Below are positions 53,801 to 64,000 of a stretch of 64,000 bases of DNA, piece after piece (position 1 is the stretch's first letter; every line of letters begins with the position of its first letter). The translations under genes and the position numbers were made by a program. This DNA comes from Thermoleophilia bacterium (GTDB lineage: Bacteria > Actinomycetota > Thermoleophilia > Gaiellales > SKUG01). Below the pieces are notes generated by a model, which saw only the letters and a list, made by a program, of their open reading frames with translations, was not told the origin of the DNA and ran no database searches. The DNA is taken from assembly GCA_025964555.1 (NCBI GenBank), contig JAOPYQ010000009.1:62001-126000 (forward strand). Reading direction: 5' to 3'.

Positions 53801-56800
53801 TGCACGACGACCACGGCCGTGCCGACGCTGGCGCCCAACGACACGTTCGACTTCAGGTGCTCGCAGGCCACGACGGGAACTGCACTCACCCATGACAACT
53901 TCGCCGTGGCGAGCGGCACCGACCTGCTCGGCGGGACCGTCACGTCGCCGCAGGACTCGGTGAGCGCACGCACCCTCACCACGGGCCTCGAGCTCGACAA
54001 GCGCCAGGCGAAGGTCGCCGGCGCGTTCGCCGACGCGACCGATGCCGAGATCACCGTGCGCAGCGGCGACACGATCCACTACGTCATCCGCGTCACGAAC
54101 TCGGGCAACTACGCGCTGACGAACGTCACCCTCACCGACCCGAACTGCTCGGCCACGACGCCGATCCCGACGCTCGGCGCGGGCCTCTCGGCCGACTTCA
54201 CGTGCTCGAGGGCGACGAGCGGCGCAGGCACGACCCAGAAGAACGAGGCGCAGGCCACCGGCACCGACCTGCTCGACAAGCCGGTCACGTCCCCCAAGGA
54301 CGACGTCACCGCGCGCGTCGTGACGACCGGACTGACGCTCGACAAGCGCCAGGCGACCAGCGCCGGCACGTTCGCCGCCGCGACGGACGCTCAGATCACC
54401 GTGCGCAGCGGCGACACGATCCACTACGTCATCCGCGCCAAGAACACGGGCAATTACGAGCTCACCAACGTGACGCTCACCGATCCCAACTGCTCGGCCA
54501 CGACGCCGCTCGGAACGCTCGCAGCCGGCGCTTCGTACGACTTCACGTGCTCGAAGACCACGAGCGGCGCAGGCACGACCCAGAAGAACGAGGCGCAGGC
54601 CACCGGCACCGACGTGCTCGACGCGCCCGTGACATCGCTCAAGGACGACGTCACTGCTCGCGTCGTGACGACCGGACTCGAACTGGACAAGCGCCAGTCG
54701 ATCACCGCACCCGCCAATTTCGCGGCGGCCACGCACGGTGAGATCACCGTGCGCAGCGGCGACACGATCCACTACGTCATCCGCGTCAAGAACACGGGCA
54801 ACTACCCGCTCACCGATGTCACCCTCGACGATCCGAACTGCTCGGCAACCACGCCGATCGGCACGCTCGGCGCAGGCGCAGTGGCGTACTTCGAGTGCGC
54901 CTCCGTCACGAGCGGCGCGAACGCGACCTTCACCAACACGGCGCAGGCGACGGGCACCGACGTGCTGCTCAAGCCGGTCACGTCACCCGAGGATGCCGTC
55001 ACCGCACGCGTGCTGACGGTCGGGCTCGAGCTCGACAAGCGCCAGGCGACGAGCGTTCCTGCGGACTTCACCGCAGCGACCGACAACGACGTCACCGTGC
55101 GCAGCGGCGACTCGATGTACTACGTCATCCAGGTCAAGAACACGGGCAACTACGCGCTCACGAACGTCACGCTCGACGATCCGAAGTGCGCGGGTGCGGC
55201 TGTCATCGCGACCCTCGCCGCAGGTGCGACCGACTACTTCACCTGCTCGGCGACGACCTCGGGAATCGACACGACCTACGTGAACACCGCGAAGGCGAGC
55301 GGCACCGACGTGCTGCTGGGCGCAGTGACGTCGAACACCGACAAGGTCACCGCACGCGTGGTGACGACCGGCCTCACGCTCGACAAGCGACAGGCGAAGA
55401 GCGCCGGCACGTTCGCCGACGCGACCGATGCCGAGATCACCGTGCGCAGCGGCGACACGATCCACTACGTCATCCGCGTGAAGAACACCGGCAACTACCC
55501 GCTGACGAACGTCACGCTCGACGACCCGAACTGCACGGCGACGACCGCGGTCCTCACCCTCGCGGCCAACGCCGAGCACGACTACACCTGCTCGAAGACG
55601 ACCAGCGGCACCGACACGACCCAGAAGAACGAGGCGCAGGCGACCGGCACCGACGTGCTCGACAAGCCGGTCACGTCCCTCAAGGACGACGTCACCGCTC
55701 GCGTCGTGACGACGGGCCTGACGCTCGACAAGCGCCAAGCGAAGAGCGCCGGCACGTTCGCAGACGCGACCGATGCCGAGATCACGGTGCGCAGCGGCGA
55801 CACGATCCACTACGTCATCCGCGTCAAGAACACCGGCAACTACGCGCTCGCGAACGTCACGCTCACCGACCCGAACTGCACGGCGACGACCCCGGTCCTC
55901 ACCCTCGCAACGGGCGCCGAGCACGATTTCTCCTGCTCGAAGAGCACGACCGGTGCAGCGAAGACGTGGAACAACGAGGCGCAGGCCACGGGCACGGACG
56001 TGCTCGGCCAGCCGGTCACGTCGCCGAAGGATGACGTCACCGCCCGCGTGCTCACCACCGGCCTGACGCTCGACAAGCGCCAGGCGAAGATCGCCGGCAC
56101 GTTCGCCGACGCGACCGATGCCCAGATCACGGTGCGCAGCGGCGCGACGCTCCACTACGTCATCCGCGTGAAGAACACCGGCAACTACGAGCTCACGAAC
56201 GTCACGCTCGACGACCCGGCCTGTTCCGCCACCACTGCGATCGCGACGCTCGCGCCCGATGCGGAGCACGACTTCACGTGCTCGGCGACCACGAGCGGGG
56301 CAGCGACCGAGTACGAGAACGTCGCCACGGCGAGCGGCACGGATGTCCTCACGGGAACCGTGACGTCGAACACCGACAAGGTCGTCGCACGCACGCTCAC
56401 CACCGGCTTGGAGCTGGACAAGCGCCAGGACCTCGCGGCCGCCACCACGTGGGCCGACGCCACCGACGCCAACATCACGGCGCACGCCGGCGACACGATC
56501 CACTACGACATCCGCGTCAAGAACACGGGCAACTACGACGTGACGAATGTGACGCTCGATGACACGCTGTGCTCGAACGCGAGCCCGGCATCGGTCGCGA
56601 CGCTCGCGCCCGGTGCGACGACGCTGTTCACGTGTGACCACACGACCGACAGCACCAGCAACGCGGCCACGTACACGAACACGGCGACGGCGCATGCGGT
56701 CGACCTGCTCGGCGCCGCGGTGGACTCGAACCCGGATTCGGTGGTCGCCGACCTCAAGCGACTCGAGCTCTCGCTCGCGAAGCTGCAGTCAACGGACGCC

Positions 56801-58879
56801 GCCGGTGCCTTCGCCACGACGTCGCTCGACGTGTACGCCGGCGCGACGATCCACTACCAGCTCGTCGCCACCAACCTGGGCAACGTCGACACCACGGTCA
56901 CGCCGACCGATGCAGGCTGCACGAACCTCGACGCAACCCCGGTGGTCATCGCACCCGGGAAGACGGCGACGTTCACCTGCCGTTACGCGACGACGGACGC
57001 GGATGCACCGCTGCCGTCCGCCACGACGGGCATGAAGTCCAACCAGGGCAGCGTGTCGGGCACGGACGCGTTCCGCGGCTCCACCGGTCCGGTCGCGAGC
57101 AACGTGGTGACGGCGAACGTCCACCGCCTCAAGCTCACGACGCTCAAGGAGCAGTCGAAGACCGCGGTCGGCGGCTTCACGACCGGCTCGATCACCGTGT
57201 ACGCGGGCGAGACGATCTACTACCGCGTCACCGTGACCAATGACGGCAACACGCCGACGACGGTCACGCCGCACGACGCCGGCTGCGACAAGCTCGCCCC
57301 GACTGCGACGCTGCTCGCGCCGGGTGCGTCCACTAACTACACGTGCGAGCACGCCGCCACCGTCGCGGATGCGCGATCGGCGACCGGCACGTACACGAAC
57401 ACCGCGAACGCCACGGGCGCGCACGTGAACGGCGGAACCACCACGTCCAACGACAGCGCCGTCACGGCACGCGTGCTCGTGACCGTCATCTCAATGTCGA
57501 AGACCGTGTTCGACGTCGAGACCGGCACCTGGACCTCCAGCAACCGCGCGCACGTCGGCGACACGATCCGCTACACGATCACGGTCGCCAACACCGGCAA
57601 CAACACGCTCGCCTTCGAGCTCGTCGATGCCAAGTGCACGCTCGGCCCGAAGCCGACCGAATCGATCAAGGCCGCCGCAACGGCGTCCTACACGTGCGAG
57701 CACATGGTCCTCGCCACCGATGGCGACACCTACGTGAACACCGCGACGATCGACGGCACCGACGAAGGTGGGCGACGCGTCACCGACCAGGCATCCGCAA
57801 CGACGACGATCCTCAAGCCGGACTTCACGCTCACCAAGCAGGTGCGCGTGGCGGGCTCCGGCGCGGCATTCGCGTGGACGACCTCCGCGCACGTGGGAGC
57901 GACGCTCGAGTACGAGATCGTCGTGACGAACGTGGGCAACACGCCGCTGACGTTCGACCTGACGGATCCGGCATGTGGCGCACTCGCGTCGACTGCTCCG
58001 GCAGGGCATGACGGCGTCGACGACGTGATCGCTCCGGCGGCGTCGGTTCGCTACTCGTGCACGCACGTGATCGGGCCGCTCGATCCGAACCCCTACGTGA
58101 ATGTGGTGCGCGCCGTCGGCACCGACGGGCTCGGCCTCGGGCAGGCGAAGGATGCGCACGCGGACGCGACGATCGTGGTCCCCGGCCTGACCGTGGACAA
58201 GCAGGTGCGCAACGCCACCGCGAACCGCCCGTTCACCGACAGCGATCGCGCGGTCGTCGGCAACCGCCTGGAGTTCCGCCACACGGTCTCGAGCACGGGC
58301 AACACGCCGCTCACGGTCAACGTGAAGGACGATCGCTGCGAGGGCCTCGCGGGGCCGGCTGGATTCGACGGCGTCAATGATGTGCTCGCGCCCGGTCAGA
58401 CGGTCGAGTACACGTGCTTCCACGTGCTCACGGCGACCGACCCCAACCCATTCGTGAACGTCGTGACCGTGACCGGCACCGATCCGCTCGGCGGACCCGT
58501 GACCGCGACCGATCGCGCGAGCGTGACCGTGGATGCCGTGCCGGTTGCCGCGGGTGGTCCCGCGCCGGTGGTCGGCTCCTCGCGCCTGACCCCGCCGAGC
58601 GGCTGCCAGCGTGGCGCGTTCCGGGTGCTGGTGACGGGCTCGAACATTCGCCTGGTGCAGTTCCTGGTCGACGGTCGCGTGCGCGCCACCGTGCGTCGCG
58701 CCACCTCGGGCAACCGCTGGATCGGTCGACTCACCACGAGCGGCCTGCGCGGCGGCACGACCCATCGCCTCGCGGTGCGCGTGACGTACACGTCGGCCAC
58801 CGGCCAGCGCGCGGTGGTTCGCTCGGCTCGGTTCGGCGTGTGTCGCCCGGTCGCGGTGATGCCGGCCTTCACCGGCTGA
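47817..58879 (+). CDS. giant DUF11-type repeat surface protein, interrupted by one-base frameshift
   Basis: If the frameshift is repaired, one protein of about 3687 residues. AAGGA precedes ATG 47817. A signal peptide (SAPSARA|A) and a 270-residue N-terminal domain are followed by about 28 tandem DUF11-like immunoglobulin-fold repeats of 105-118 residues. Typical elements are LTLDKRQ, RSGDTIHYVIRVKNTGNY, LTNVTLTDPNC and DFTCSKTTSG, with two cysteines per repeat that could form a disulfide. A 100-residue C-terminal domain ends without LPxTG or a membrane span. At 51285-51286 CTCAGGTCC replaces the CTCACGGTCC seen in sister repeats, so the first frame stops at 51317 while the downstream frame continues to 58879. 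It is probably an adhesin or stalk. Confidence 0.85.
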
Positions 58880-58906
58880 TCGTCGCAGCGATGCGGGTTC
58901 GCGGTC

Positions 58907-58935
58907 TTGCCAGTGTGCACGGATCGGGGGATAGT
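58907..58935 (+). promoter_or_regulatory. promoter of the L,D-transpeptidase gene
   Basis: TTGCCA (58907-58912), a 17-base spacer and GATAGT (58930-58935) match the housekeeping sigma consensus at five and four of six positions. GATAGT ends six bases before the GTG start at 58942, so transcription would begin at the start codon, giving a leaderless message. Confidence 0.55.
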
Positions 58936-58941
58936 GGAGGC

Positions 58942-59718
58942 GTGAGCCTCCCCTCCCCCGCTCGCGTGCGTACGGTCCTGCTGGCGCTCGCCCTTGCCTG
59001 TGCCGTCGTCGTGGCGCTGCTCGCGCCTGCAGGCGCCTCAGCGGCCACCCCAGCGCTTGTGCTGCGCCAGCCCGGCGTGAACGGCCCGTTCGGCAACGAG
59101 CTGCTCTCCAACGAGCGCACGGTCACGCGCCACGCGAGGGCGCGCTACGAATCGCCGATCTACCGATTCCCGACGAGCTCGGCCGTGCACCTGGGCAAGC
59201 TGCGCTTCATGACCGAGGACGGGTTCCCGGAGGTCTACGTCGTGCTGGAGAGCCGGCGCGACGTCAGCGACCAGGTCTGGCTCAAGATCCGCATCCCCGG
59301 GCGCCCCAATGGCCGCGTGGGCTGGGTGCGCGATTCGAAGCTCGGCGCGCTGCAGAACGTCGACACGTTCCTGCACATCCGGCGCGGGCGCGACGCGCGC
59401 CTGTACCGCGGGGAGCGAGTCATCTGGCAGGCGCCGGTCGGCACGGGCGCCGCGACGACGCCCACACCTGCCGGGCACTTCTGGATTCGCGAGAAGTTCC
59501 GTGGCACCGGCGGCATCTACGGCCCGTGGGTATTCGGCACCGCCGCCTACTCCGTGCTCAGCGAGTGGCCGCGCGGTGGCGTGATCGGCATCCACGGCAC
59601 CGACCAGCCCGGGCTGCTGCCGGGGCGCCCGTCGCACGGCTGCATCCGCGTGCGCAACGCACAGATCACGCAGCTGTACCGGCTCATGCCGGTCGGCACG
59701 CCGCTGCTGATCAGCTGA
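58942..59718 (+). CDS. L,D-transpeptidase (YkuD family), secreted
   Basis: A 258-residue exported enzyme that makes 3-3 cross-links or attaches proteins in peptidoglycan. A Sec signal peptide (about 1-34, TVLLALALACAVVVALLAP) is followed by an SH3-like beta domain (about 60-130) and the YkuD domain with H218 (GIHGTDQPG) and the catalytic S231-H-G-C234-I-R. GTG 58942 was chosen because it places the signal peptide correctly and a good promoter ends six bases before it; ATG 58891 upstream is possible but would lie before that promoter. It follows the giant surface protein by 62 bases and its end overlaps the convergent next gene by eight bases. Confidence 0.92.
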   Translation: MSLPSPARVRTVLLALALACAVVVALLAPAGASAATPALVLRQPGVNGPFGNELLSNERTVTRHARARYESPIYRFPTSSAVHLGKLRFMTEDGFPEVYVVLESRRDVSDQVWLKIRIPGRPNGRVGWVRDSKLGALQNVDTFLHIRRGRDARLYRGERVIWQAPVGTGAATTPTPAGHFWIREKFRGTGGIYGPWVFGTAAYSVLSEWPRGGVIGIHGTDQPGLLPGRPSHGCIRVRNAQITQLYRLMPVGTPLLIS

Positions 59719-60490
59719 CCGGCTGAGCCGGAGCGGGCGGCGCGAACGTTCCACCCGGACCGGTAACGCCGGTGACCCACGTCTCGCCGCGGCGACGCTC
59801 CCAGAACACGACGGCGTCCTGGTCCAGGTTCTGGCGCAGCACCGCCGCCAGCTCTGGTGACGCGACCTTCCAGGTGAATGCCATGGTTCCCTTGGCGATC
59901 GTGACGTTCTGGCCCTCCACCTGCGTGATGAGCCCGACCTCGGTGCCCGACCCCATCGCGCTCGCCGGGTCTGCCCCCGGATCCGTCGGCGCGGGCGCCA
60001 CGAAGTCGGGCACGTCTACGTCGACGTCGTACGTGCCGTCGGCAGCGTCGTCCTGGAGCTGCTGCAGCTCCTGCGAGCGCAGCTCCTCCGGCGAGGGGCT
60101 GTCGCTCCACTGACCGATGAACACGAGCAACAACGCACCCAGCGTGATCGCGATGCGCGGGTGGCGGACCAGCCACAGGATCGTCGCCACCACCTTGCCG
60201 CGCTCGGGCGAGCCGTCGGGCAGCTGCGTCGACGGGCTGCTCGGCAGGCTCGACGGGAATCCGGTCGGCGCTCCCACGCGCGGGATGCCGAACGGCGACG
60301 ACCTCGGCGCGACCGGCGTCGGGTGCGCGGTGCGGCGCAGCGGCTGCTGGTGCATCCTCGTCGTCGACGGGTCCAGATGCGTGTGCGGCGCGGTCGGATC
60401 GTTCGCGCCACCGCCGAGCAGGCGGCGCAGCAGGCCCGGGCCGCGGCTGTTCTGCACGAACGGCCCGTCGTTGTTGTGCGGAATCTGCAT
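59711..60490 (-). CDS. single-span membrane protein, unknown
   Basis: A 259-residue protein. About 95 disordered, Pro/Ser/Arg-rich cytoplasmic residues are followed by one membrane span (about 111-127, RIAITLGALLLVFIGQW) and an outer domain beginning with a helix (PEELRSQELQQLQDD). The end is a small beta-rich module (TEVGLITQVEGQNVTIAKGT and VVFWERRRGETWVTGVTG). Family not recognised. TACCCT lies six bases before the ATG and no Shine-Dalgarno is present, fitting a leaderless transcript. It is divergent from DUF2207 (93 bases) and convergent with the L,D-transpeptidase, with overlapping 3' ends. Confidence 0.7.
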   Translation of the reverse strand: MQIPHNNDGPFVQNSRGPGLLRRLLGGGANDPTAPHTHLDPSTTRMHQQPLRRTAHPTPVAPRSSPFGIPRVGAPTGFPSSLPSSPSTQLPDGSPERGKVVATILWLVRHPRIAITLGALLLVFIGQWSDSPSPEELRSQELQQLQDDAADGTYDVDVDVPDFVAPAPTDPGADPASAMGSGTEVGLITQVEGQNVTIAKGTMAFTWKVASPELAAVLRQNLDQDAVVFWERRRGETWVTGVTGPGGTFAPPAPAQPVS

Positions 60491-60583
60491 CGATGCAGGG
60501 TATCGGCACGGCCGGCGCTCGACACGAGCCGACGCCCGAATCGAACCCGGGCTGCCGCGCCCGGTCGTCTAGGCTCGCGCACG

Positions 60584-62779
60584 ATGAGCTCCCCACACTT
60601 TCGCACCCCGAGGCGACGCCTTCCCGCCGGCCTGATCCCGCGCGTGATCGTCCTGCTCGTGCTTGCCTCGATCGGCGCGATCGTCGGCACGGTCCTCGCC
60701 GACGCCGCCAAGGCCCCCGACCGCGTGAAGGGCGAGGGCAAGGACTACGGGCTGCCCGAAGCCGCGGTCACGATGAAGCTGCGCCCCGACGGCTCCGTCG
60801 ACGTGGTCGAGACGATCAACTTCGACTTCAACGGCCCGTTCAGCGGCGCGTTCCGCGACATCCCGATGCGCCAGGGCGATCGCATCGACGAGATCGTCGT
60901 GTGCGAACCGCCCGCCGTCGATGCGTCCGCGACCAGCGTCGCACCGACGCTCCCGGACGTCTCGCACTTCGATGCGCAGACCGCCAAGCTCGTGCTCGAG
61001 CAGTACTACCAGGCGTATCCGCAGCTGCGCCCGGACGCCAAGAAGACCGCGGAGCGTTGCCCCGAGGGCTTCGAGGCGTACGCCCCCGGTGGCGCGACGA
61101 CGCTCGGCTCCCTGGACACGAGCGGCAAGTTCGGGACCGAGGTGCTCGCCAATCCGCGCGGCGACGACGAGCGCATCCCCAGGGTGCAGCGCGTGGTGTG
61201 GCACTACAGCGCGGTGAACGAGCAGCGCAGCTTCGCGATCGCGTATCGCGCCACCGGGTGGCTGCGCCAGACCGAGGACGGCAAGCTCGCGTTCGAGGCC
61301 AAGCCATGGGGCAGCGAGTGGAAGAGCGCGCTCGGCAACCTCTACGCCAACGTGCGCCTGCCCGAAGCGGCGAAGCTCACGCCGGCAGACGTCGAGGGTG
61401 TCGTGTCCGCGCGCGGGGCGGCGACCACGACCATCACCGAGTACGAGGCGAAGGATGCTGCGGGGGCGACGACCGTCGCGACGGGCACGAGCGGGCTCAC
61501 GAGCGGCGAGCGCGTCGACCTGACCGTGGTGCTGCCCGTCGAGGGTTCGGCCATCAACGCGAGCGCGCTGCCCAAGACCCCGCGCACGTCCGACGAGATC
61601 CTCGACGACGCGCGCGCGGAGCTCGCCGACAACAAGCGCGCCACGAATAAGCTCGAGCGACTGACATCACCCAGCCCGGCGTGGTGGGTGCTCGGCGGCG
61701 CGCTCATCGGGCTGGTGCTCGGCGCGATCTGCTGCGCGCTCGCGTGGAAGCGCACGCTGCGCGAGGATCCGTGGCCGGCCGACGTGCCCGGCATCCTGTC
61801 CGACCCGCCTGGCGCGCTGTCGCCCGCGTACGCAGCGAGCCTCGTCGAGCAGCTCGATCACGTCTCGCCCAATGCGCTCGTGGCGACGGTGTTCGACCTC
61901 GTGCGTCGCGACTTTTTCAAGACGACCCCCGCGCAGGGCGACAAGCGCGGCGCGAAGGTCGACATTGCGCTCGCGAAGGGTGACCGCTCGCGCGTCGCGG
62001 AGCTCGAGCCGCACGAGAAGCACGCCCTCGACCTGGTCGACGCGATCATCGGCGAGAAGTTCGTCGCCATGGGCACCTTCAAGAACAAGCTCAAGAAGAA
62101 CCTGACGCTCTCGCGCAAGGTCGGGCGCATCGAGAAGAACTTCTACGAGTCGGTGGCGACGTTCATCAAGAAGCAGCAGTGGTACGAGCGCCCCGGCAGC
62201 GCGTGGCTGCGGTGGCCGAGCGTGCTGGGGTGGCTGCTCGTGGTGCTCGCGATCGTGCTCGTCGCGTGGCAGGGCCTCGCATGGCGCCTGGATTCAGACC
62301 CGCGCGTGGCCGGCATCGGCGGTGCGGTGCTGCTCACGTTCGCGATCTCGCTGGTCGTCGTGATCGTCATGTTCGTCACCGCGCGCAAGGTCGTCACGCG
62401 CTTCAGCGGGGCCTCACGCGTGGAGGCGGCGAAGTGGACGGCGTATCGCGACTTCCTCGACAGCTACGGCGACATGGCCGACGAGGAGACCGCCTCGATC
62501 GAGCTGTGGGAGCGCCACCTGGTGTACGCGATCGCGTTCGGGTGCGCCGACGACATCCTGCGTGCAGTGCGCCCCCAGGGCGTGAGCGAGGACATGTCGA
62601 CGTCCGCGAGCTCGCTCGGGGCGATGAACATGGGGACGTTCCATGGGTTCTCGTCGGGGCTTGCTGCGCGCGCGCCGGAACCGTCGAGCTCCTCGGGGGG
62701 TGGATCCTCGAGCTTCGGCGGTGGTGGCGGGGGCGGCGGCGGTGGCGGTGGCGGCGGTGGCGGCGGCGGGGCCTGGTAG
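60584..62779 (+). CDS. DUF2207 family membrane protein with poly-glycine tail
   Basis: A 731-residue protein. An N-terminal span (about 19-40) is followed by the extracytoplasmic DUF2207 beta domain (LRPDGSVDVVETINFDFNG and GAFRDIPMRQGDRIDEI), a span (about 367-388), a cytoplasmic domain with winged-helix-like features (LVEQLDHVSPNALVATVFD), two spans (about 545-600), a short domain, and a tail with a long run of glycines ending AW. This order is standard for DUF2207; the function is unknown. ATG 60584 is preceded by TAGGCT ending eight bases before it. The longer upstream frame is antisense to the 60490 gene and rejected. Confidence 0.88.
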   Translation: MSSPHFRTPRRRLPAGLIPRVIVLLVLASIGAIVGTVLADAAKAPDRVKGEGKDYGLPEAAVTMKLRPDGSVDVVETINFDFNGPFSGAFRDIPMRQGDRIDEIVVCEPPAVDASATSVAPTLPDVSHFDAQTAKLVLEQYYQAYPQLRPDAKKTAERCPEGFEAYAPGGATTLGSLDTSGKFGTEVLANPRGDDERIPRVQRVVWHYSAVNEQRSFAIAYRATGWLRQTEDGKLAFEAKPWGSEWKSALGNLYANVRLPEAAKLTPADVEGVVSARGAATTTITEYEAKDAAGATTVATGTSGLTSGERVDLTVVLPVEGSAINASALPKTPRTSDEILDDARAELADNKRATNKLERLTSPSPAWWVLGGALIGLVLGAICCALAWKRTLREDPWPADVPGILSDPPGALSPAYAASLVEQLDHVSPNALVATVFDLVRRDFFKTTPAQGDKRGAKVDIALAKGDRSRVAELEPHEKHALDLVDAIIGEKFVAMGTFKNKLKKNLTLSRKVGRIEKNFYESVATFIKKQQWYERPGSAWLRWPSVLGWLLVVLAIVLVAWQGLAWRLDSDPRVAGIGGAVLLTFAISLVVVIVMFVTARKVVTRFSGASRVEAAKWTAYRDFLDSYGDMADEETASIELWERHLVYAIAFGCADDILRAVRPQGVSEDMSTSASSLGAMNMGTFHGFSSGLAARAPEPSSSSGGGSSSFGGGGGGGGGGGGGGGGGGAW

Positions 62780-62832
62780 GCATCCGAAAGTCGGTTCAAG
62801 GTCCGGGCCGCTCGATCCGATTGCATCCGGAC

Positions 62833-64000
62833 ATGCGTTCCCCTCGTTCGGCCGGTGCGGCCTTCCTCCTTGTCCTGTCCCTCGCCTGTGCGTGCGCCGT
62901 CGCGCTCGCGTTGCCGACCGCGTCGCTCGCGGCGGGGCGCATCACCGGTGGCGCCAAGGCGCCCGATGCGCAGTACCAGTCGCACCTGCGCTCGCTCGTG
63001 GCGCTCGTGAGCCTGGACGAGCCGTCGCAGTACGACGGGCAGTTCTGCGCGGGCACGCTGATCGACGAGCTGCACGTGCTCACCGCCGGGCACTGCCTGG
63101 TCGACGACGGTGACCTGCGCACGCGCATCTCCCCCACCTCCTTCGCGGTGCTCGCGGGCACACCGAACCTGAGCAAGACCTCGCTGCGCCGCTCCGAGCT
63201 CGTGCCCGTGCAGTCGATGTTCATCAATCCGAACTTCAACGTGCGCACGATGCGCTGGGACGTCGCGGTGCTGCGCCTCACGCGCCCGATCACGAACGTG
63301 CCGGTCGCGCCGCTGCTGAGCCCCGAGGAAGCTGCGGCGCTGGGGCTCGGCACGTCGACGTTCAACGGGCTCGTCGCGGGCTGGGGCGACACCGATCCCG
63401 ACTTCGACGACTGCTGCTTCCCCTTCACGCTCCAGTCGGTGGCGGTGCCGCTGCACCCCGACAGCGAGTGCACGGGCAACCTGGCCGCGGCGCCGTACCT
63501 GTCGTTCTCGGGCGAGTTCCAGCTGTGCGCCGGGCGCCTCGGGCGCGGCACGACCTTCGGCGCGGACGCGTGCCAGGGCGACAGCGGCGGGCCGCTCTAC
63601 GTGGATGCTGCGGGCGGGCCGCGCCTGGCGGGCGTGACGAGCTTCGGGGTCGGATGCGGACAGCGCTTCTACGGCGTCTATGCACGGGCGACGACGATCA
63701 TGCCGTGGCTGGCATCGATTCCGGGCGCGACGCCCGGTGATGCGCGCGAGGCGATCAACGGCCCCGGCGACCTCGCCGCCCCGGCAGCCGTGGCGAGCCG
63801 CCCGGTGAGCTTCGACAAGGTCGAGCTGACGATCACCCCCGCGACCACCGGCGCAGCCGCAAGCGGCTACACGATGTGGGCGCGCGTGGGCGCGCCAGCC
63901 GTCGCCGAGGACATCTTCCTGGGCAAGACCACCTCGCTCACCGCGCGCGTGACGGTGCCGCCGATCAACGTCGCGCATCCGTACGATGTACTCGTGCGGC
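62833..64000 (+). CDS. secreted trypsin-like serine protease, 3' end outside window
   Basis: A partial reading of about 389 residues. A signal peptide (about 1-34) is followed by RITGG, the usual zymogen activation site of S1 peptidases (residues 36-40). The catalytic triad is complete: H87 (VLTAGHCLV), D143 (RWDVAVLRL) and S251 (DACQGDSGGPLYV). D245, six before the serine, predicts cleavage after Arg or Lys. Six or more cysteines suggest disulfides. After the protease domain (to about 300) a further beta-rich domain starts and runs off the window. The ATG at 62833 has only a weak ribosome site. It follows DUF2207 in the same direction after 53 bases. Confidence 0.9.
   Translation, partial: MRSPRSAGAAFLLVLSLACACAVALALPTASLAAGRITGGAKAPDAQYQSHLRSLVALVSLDEPSQYDGQFCAGTLIDELHVLTAGHCLVDDGDLRTRISPTSFAVLAGTPNLSKTSLRRSELVPVQSMFINPNFNVRTMRWDVAVLRLTRPITNVPVAPLLSPEEAAALGLGTSTFNGLVAGWGDTDPDFDDCCFPFTLQSVAVPLHPDSECTGNLAAAPYLSFSGEFQLCAGRLGRGTTFGADACQGDSGGPLYVDAAGGPRLAGVTSFGVGCGQRFYGVYARATTIMPWLASIPGATPGDAREAINGPGDLAAPAAVASRPVSFDKVELTITPATTGAAASGYTMWARVGAPAVAEDIFLGKTTSLTARVTVPPINVAHPYDVLVR

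Noticed and set aside
48790-58550. Direct-repeat array resembling a CRISPR or satellite
   Set aside because: The period is about 310-350 bases, in frame, and codes for DUF11-like domains. There are no short identical repeats with unique spacers.
51318-58879. Second half of the giant gene as an independent gene starting near 51089
   Set aside because: The proposed start lies inside the previous frame and the first residues are a frame-shadow. Repeat continuity across 51285 shows that this is one gene with a frameshift.
58414-58941. Longer N-terminus for the L,D-transpeptidase
   Set aside because: It overlaps the giant gene in another frame and would bury the signal peptide; the promoter and GTG at 58942 give a normal exported protein.

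Overview
The window is high-GC DNA (roughly 70% G+C) with strong GC bias at third codon positions. Several gene families point to a rod-shaped, heterotrophic actinobacterium of the Thermoleophilia/Solirubrobacterales type, such as a Patulibacter-like genome. The pointers are the mreBCD-mrdA-rodA cluster followed by the TIGR03960/TIGR03936 pair and RNase E/G, a split glycine decarboxylase, DUF1361, DUF2207 and long actinobacterial-style secreted proteins. Taxonomy is inferred from gene content only. I saw no rRNA, tRNA, CRISPR array, prophage or insertion sequence.

Layout. 1-18.8 kb is one long minus-strand block: mreB, mreC, mreD, mrdA (PBP2) and rodA, then the TIGR03960 radical SAM protein, its TIGR03936/DUF2344 partner and a 1319-residue RNase E/G, then gcvT, gcvH, a membrane protein, gcvPA, gcvPB and a truncated hypothetical gene. 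Many junctions overlap by 1-8 bases, so cell-wall elongation, RNA decay and glycine cleavage are physically chained. 19-31.7 kb holds housekeeping genes (maf, ndk, valS, a SAM methyltransferase) mixed with a PLD-like protein, DUF1361, a zinc-ribbon membrane protein, an exported Asp-box propeller, a glycine-zipper membrane protein and a divergent kinase-fold protein. 31.8-38.5 kb is rich in orphan genes: three unrecognised small proteins, a stress-type SDR with a frameshifted KGG-type small gene, an EF-hand lipoprotein divergent from a secreted 24-residue-repeat protein, and an orphan HExxH protein. 38.5-64 kb is dominated by envelope functions: a MASE1-like histidine kinase, a large secreted protein with RTX repeats, topoisomerase III, a 35-residue tandem-repeat protein, a giant (about 3687-residue) DUF11-type adhesin interrupted by a one-base frameshift, an L,D-transpeptidase, DUF2207 and a trypsin-like protease that runs off the end.

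Regulatory texture. Several intergenic regions carry paired or nested long palindromes, whose sequences differ between loci but whose architecture is similar. One clear intrinsic terminator with a T-tract is present. Several first-of-operon genes lack a Shine-Dalgarno but have a TANNNT-like hexamer 6-10 bases upstream of the start codon, which suggests leaderless transcripts. The least explained items are the 105-bp/35-residue repeat gene, the kinase-fold/glycine-zipper divergent pair with its 88-bp inverted repeat, the nested palindrome pair after rodA, and the orphan secreted-protein cluster at 35.6-38.5 kb.
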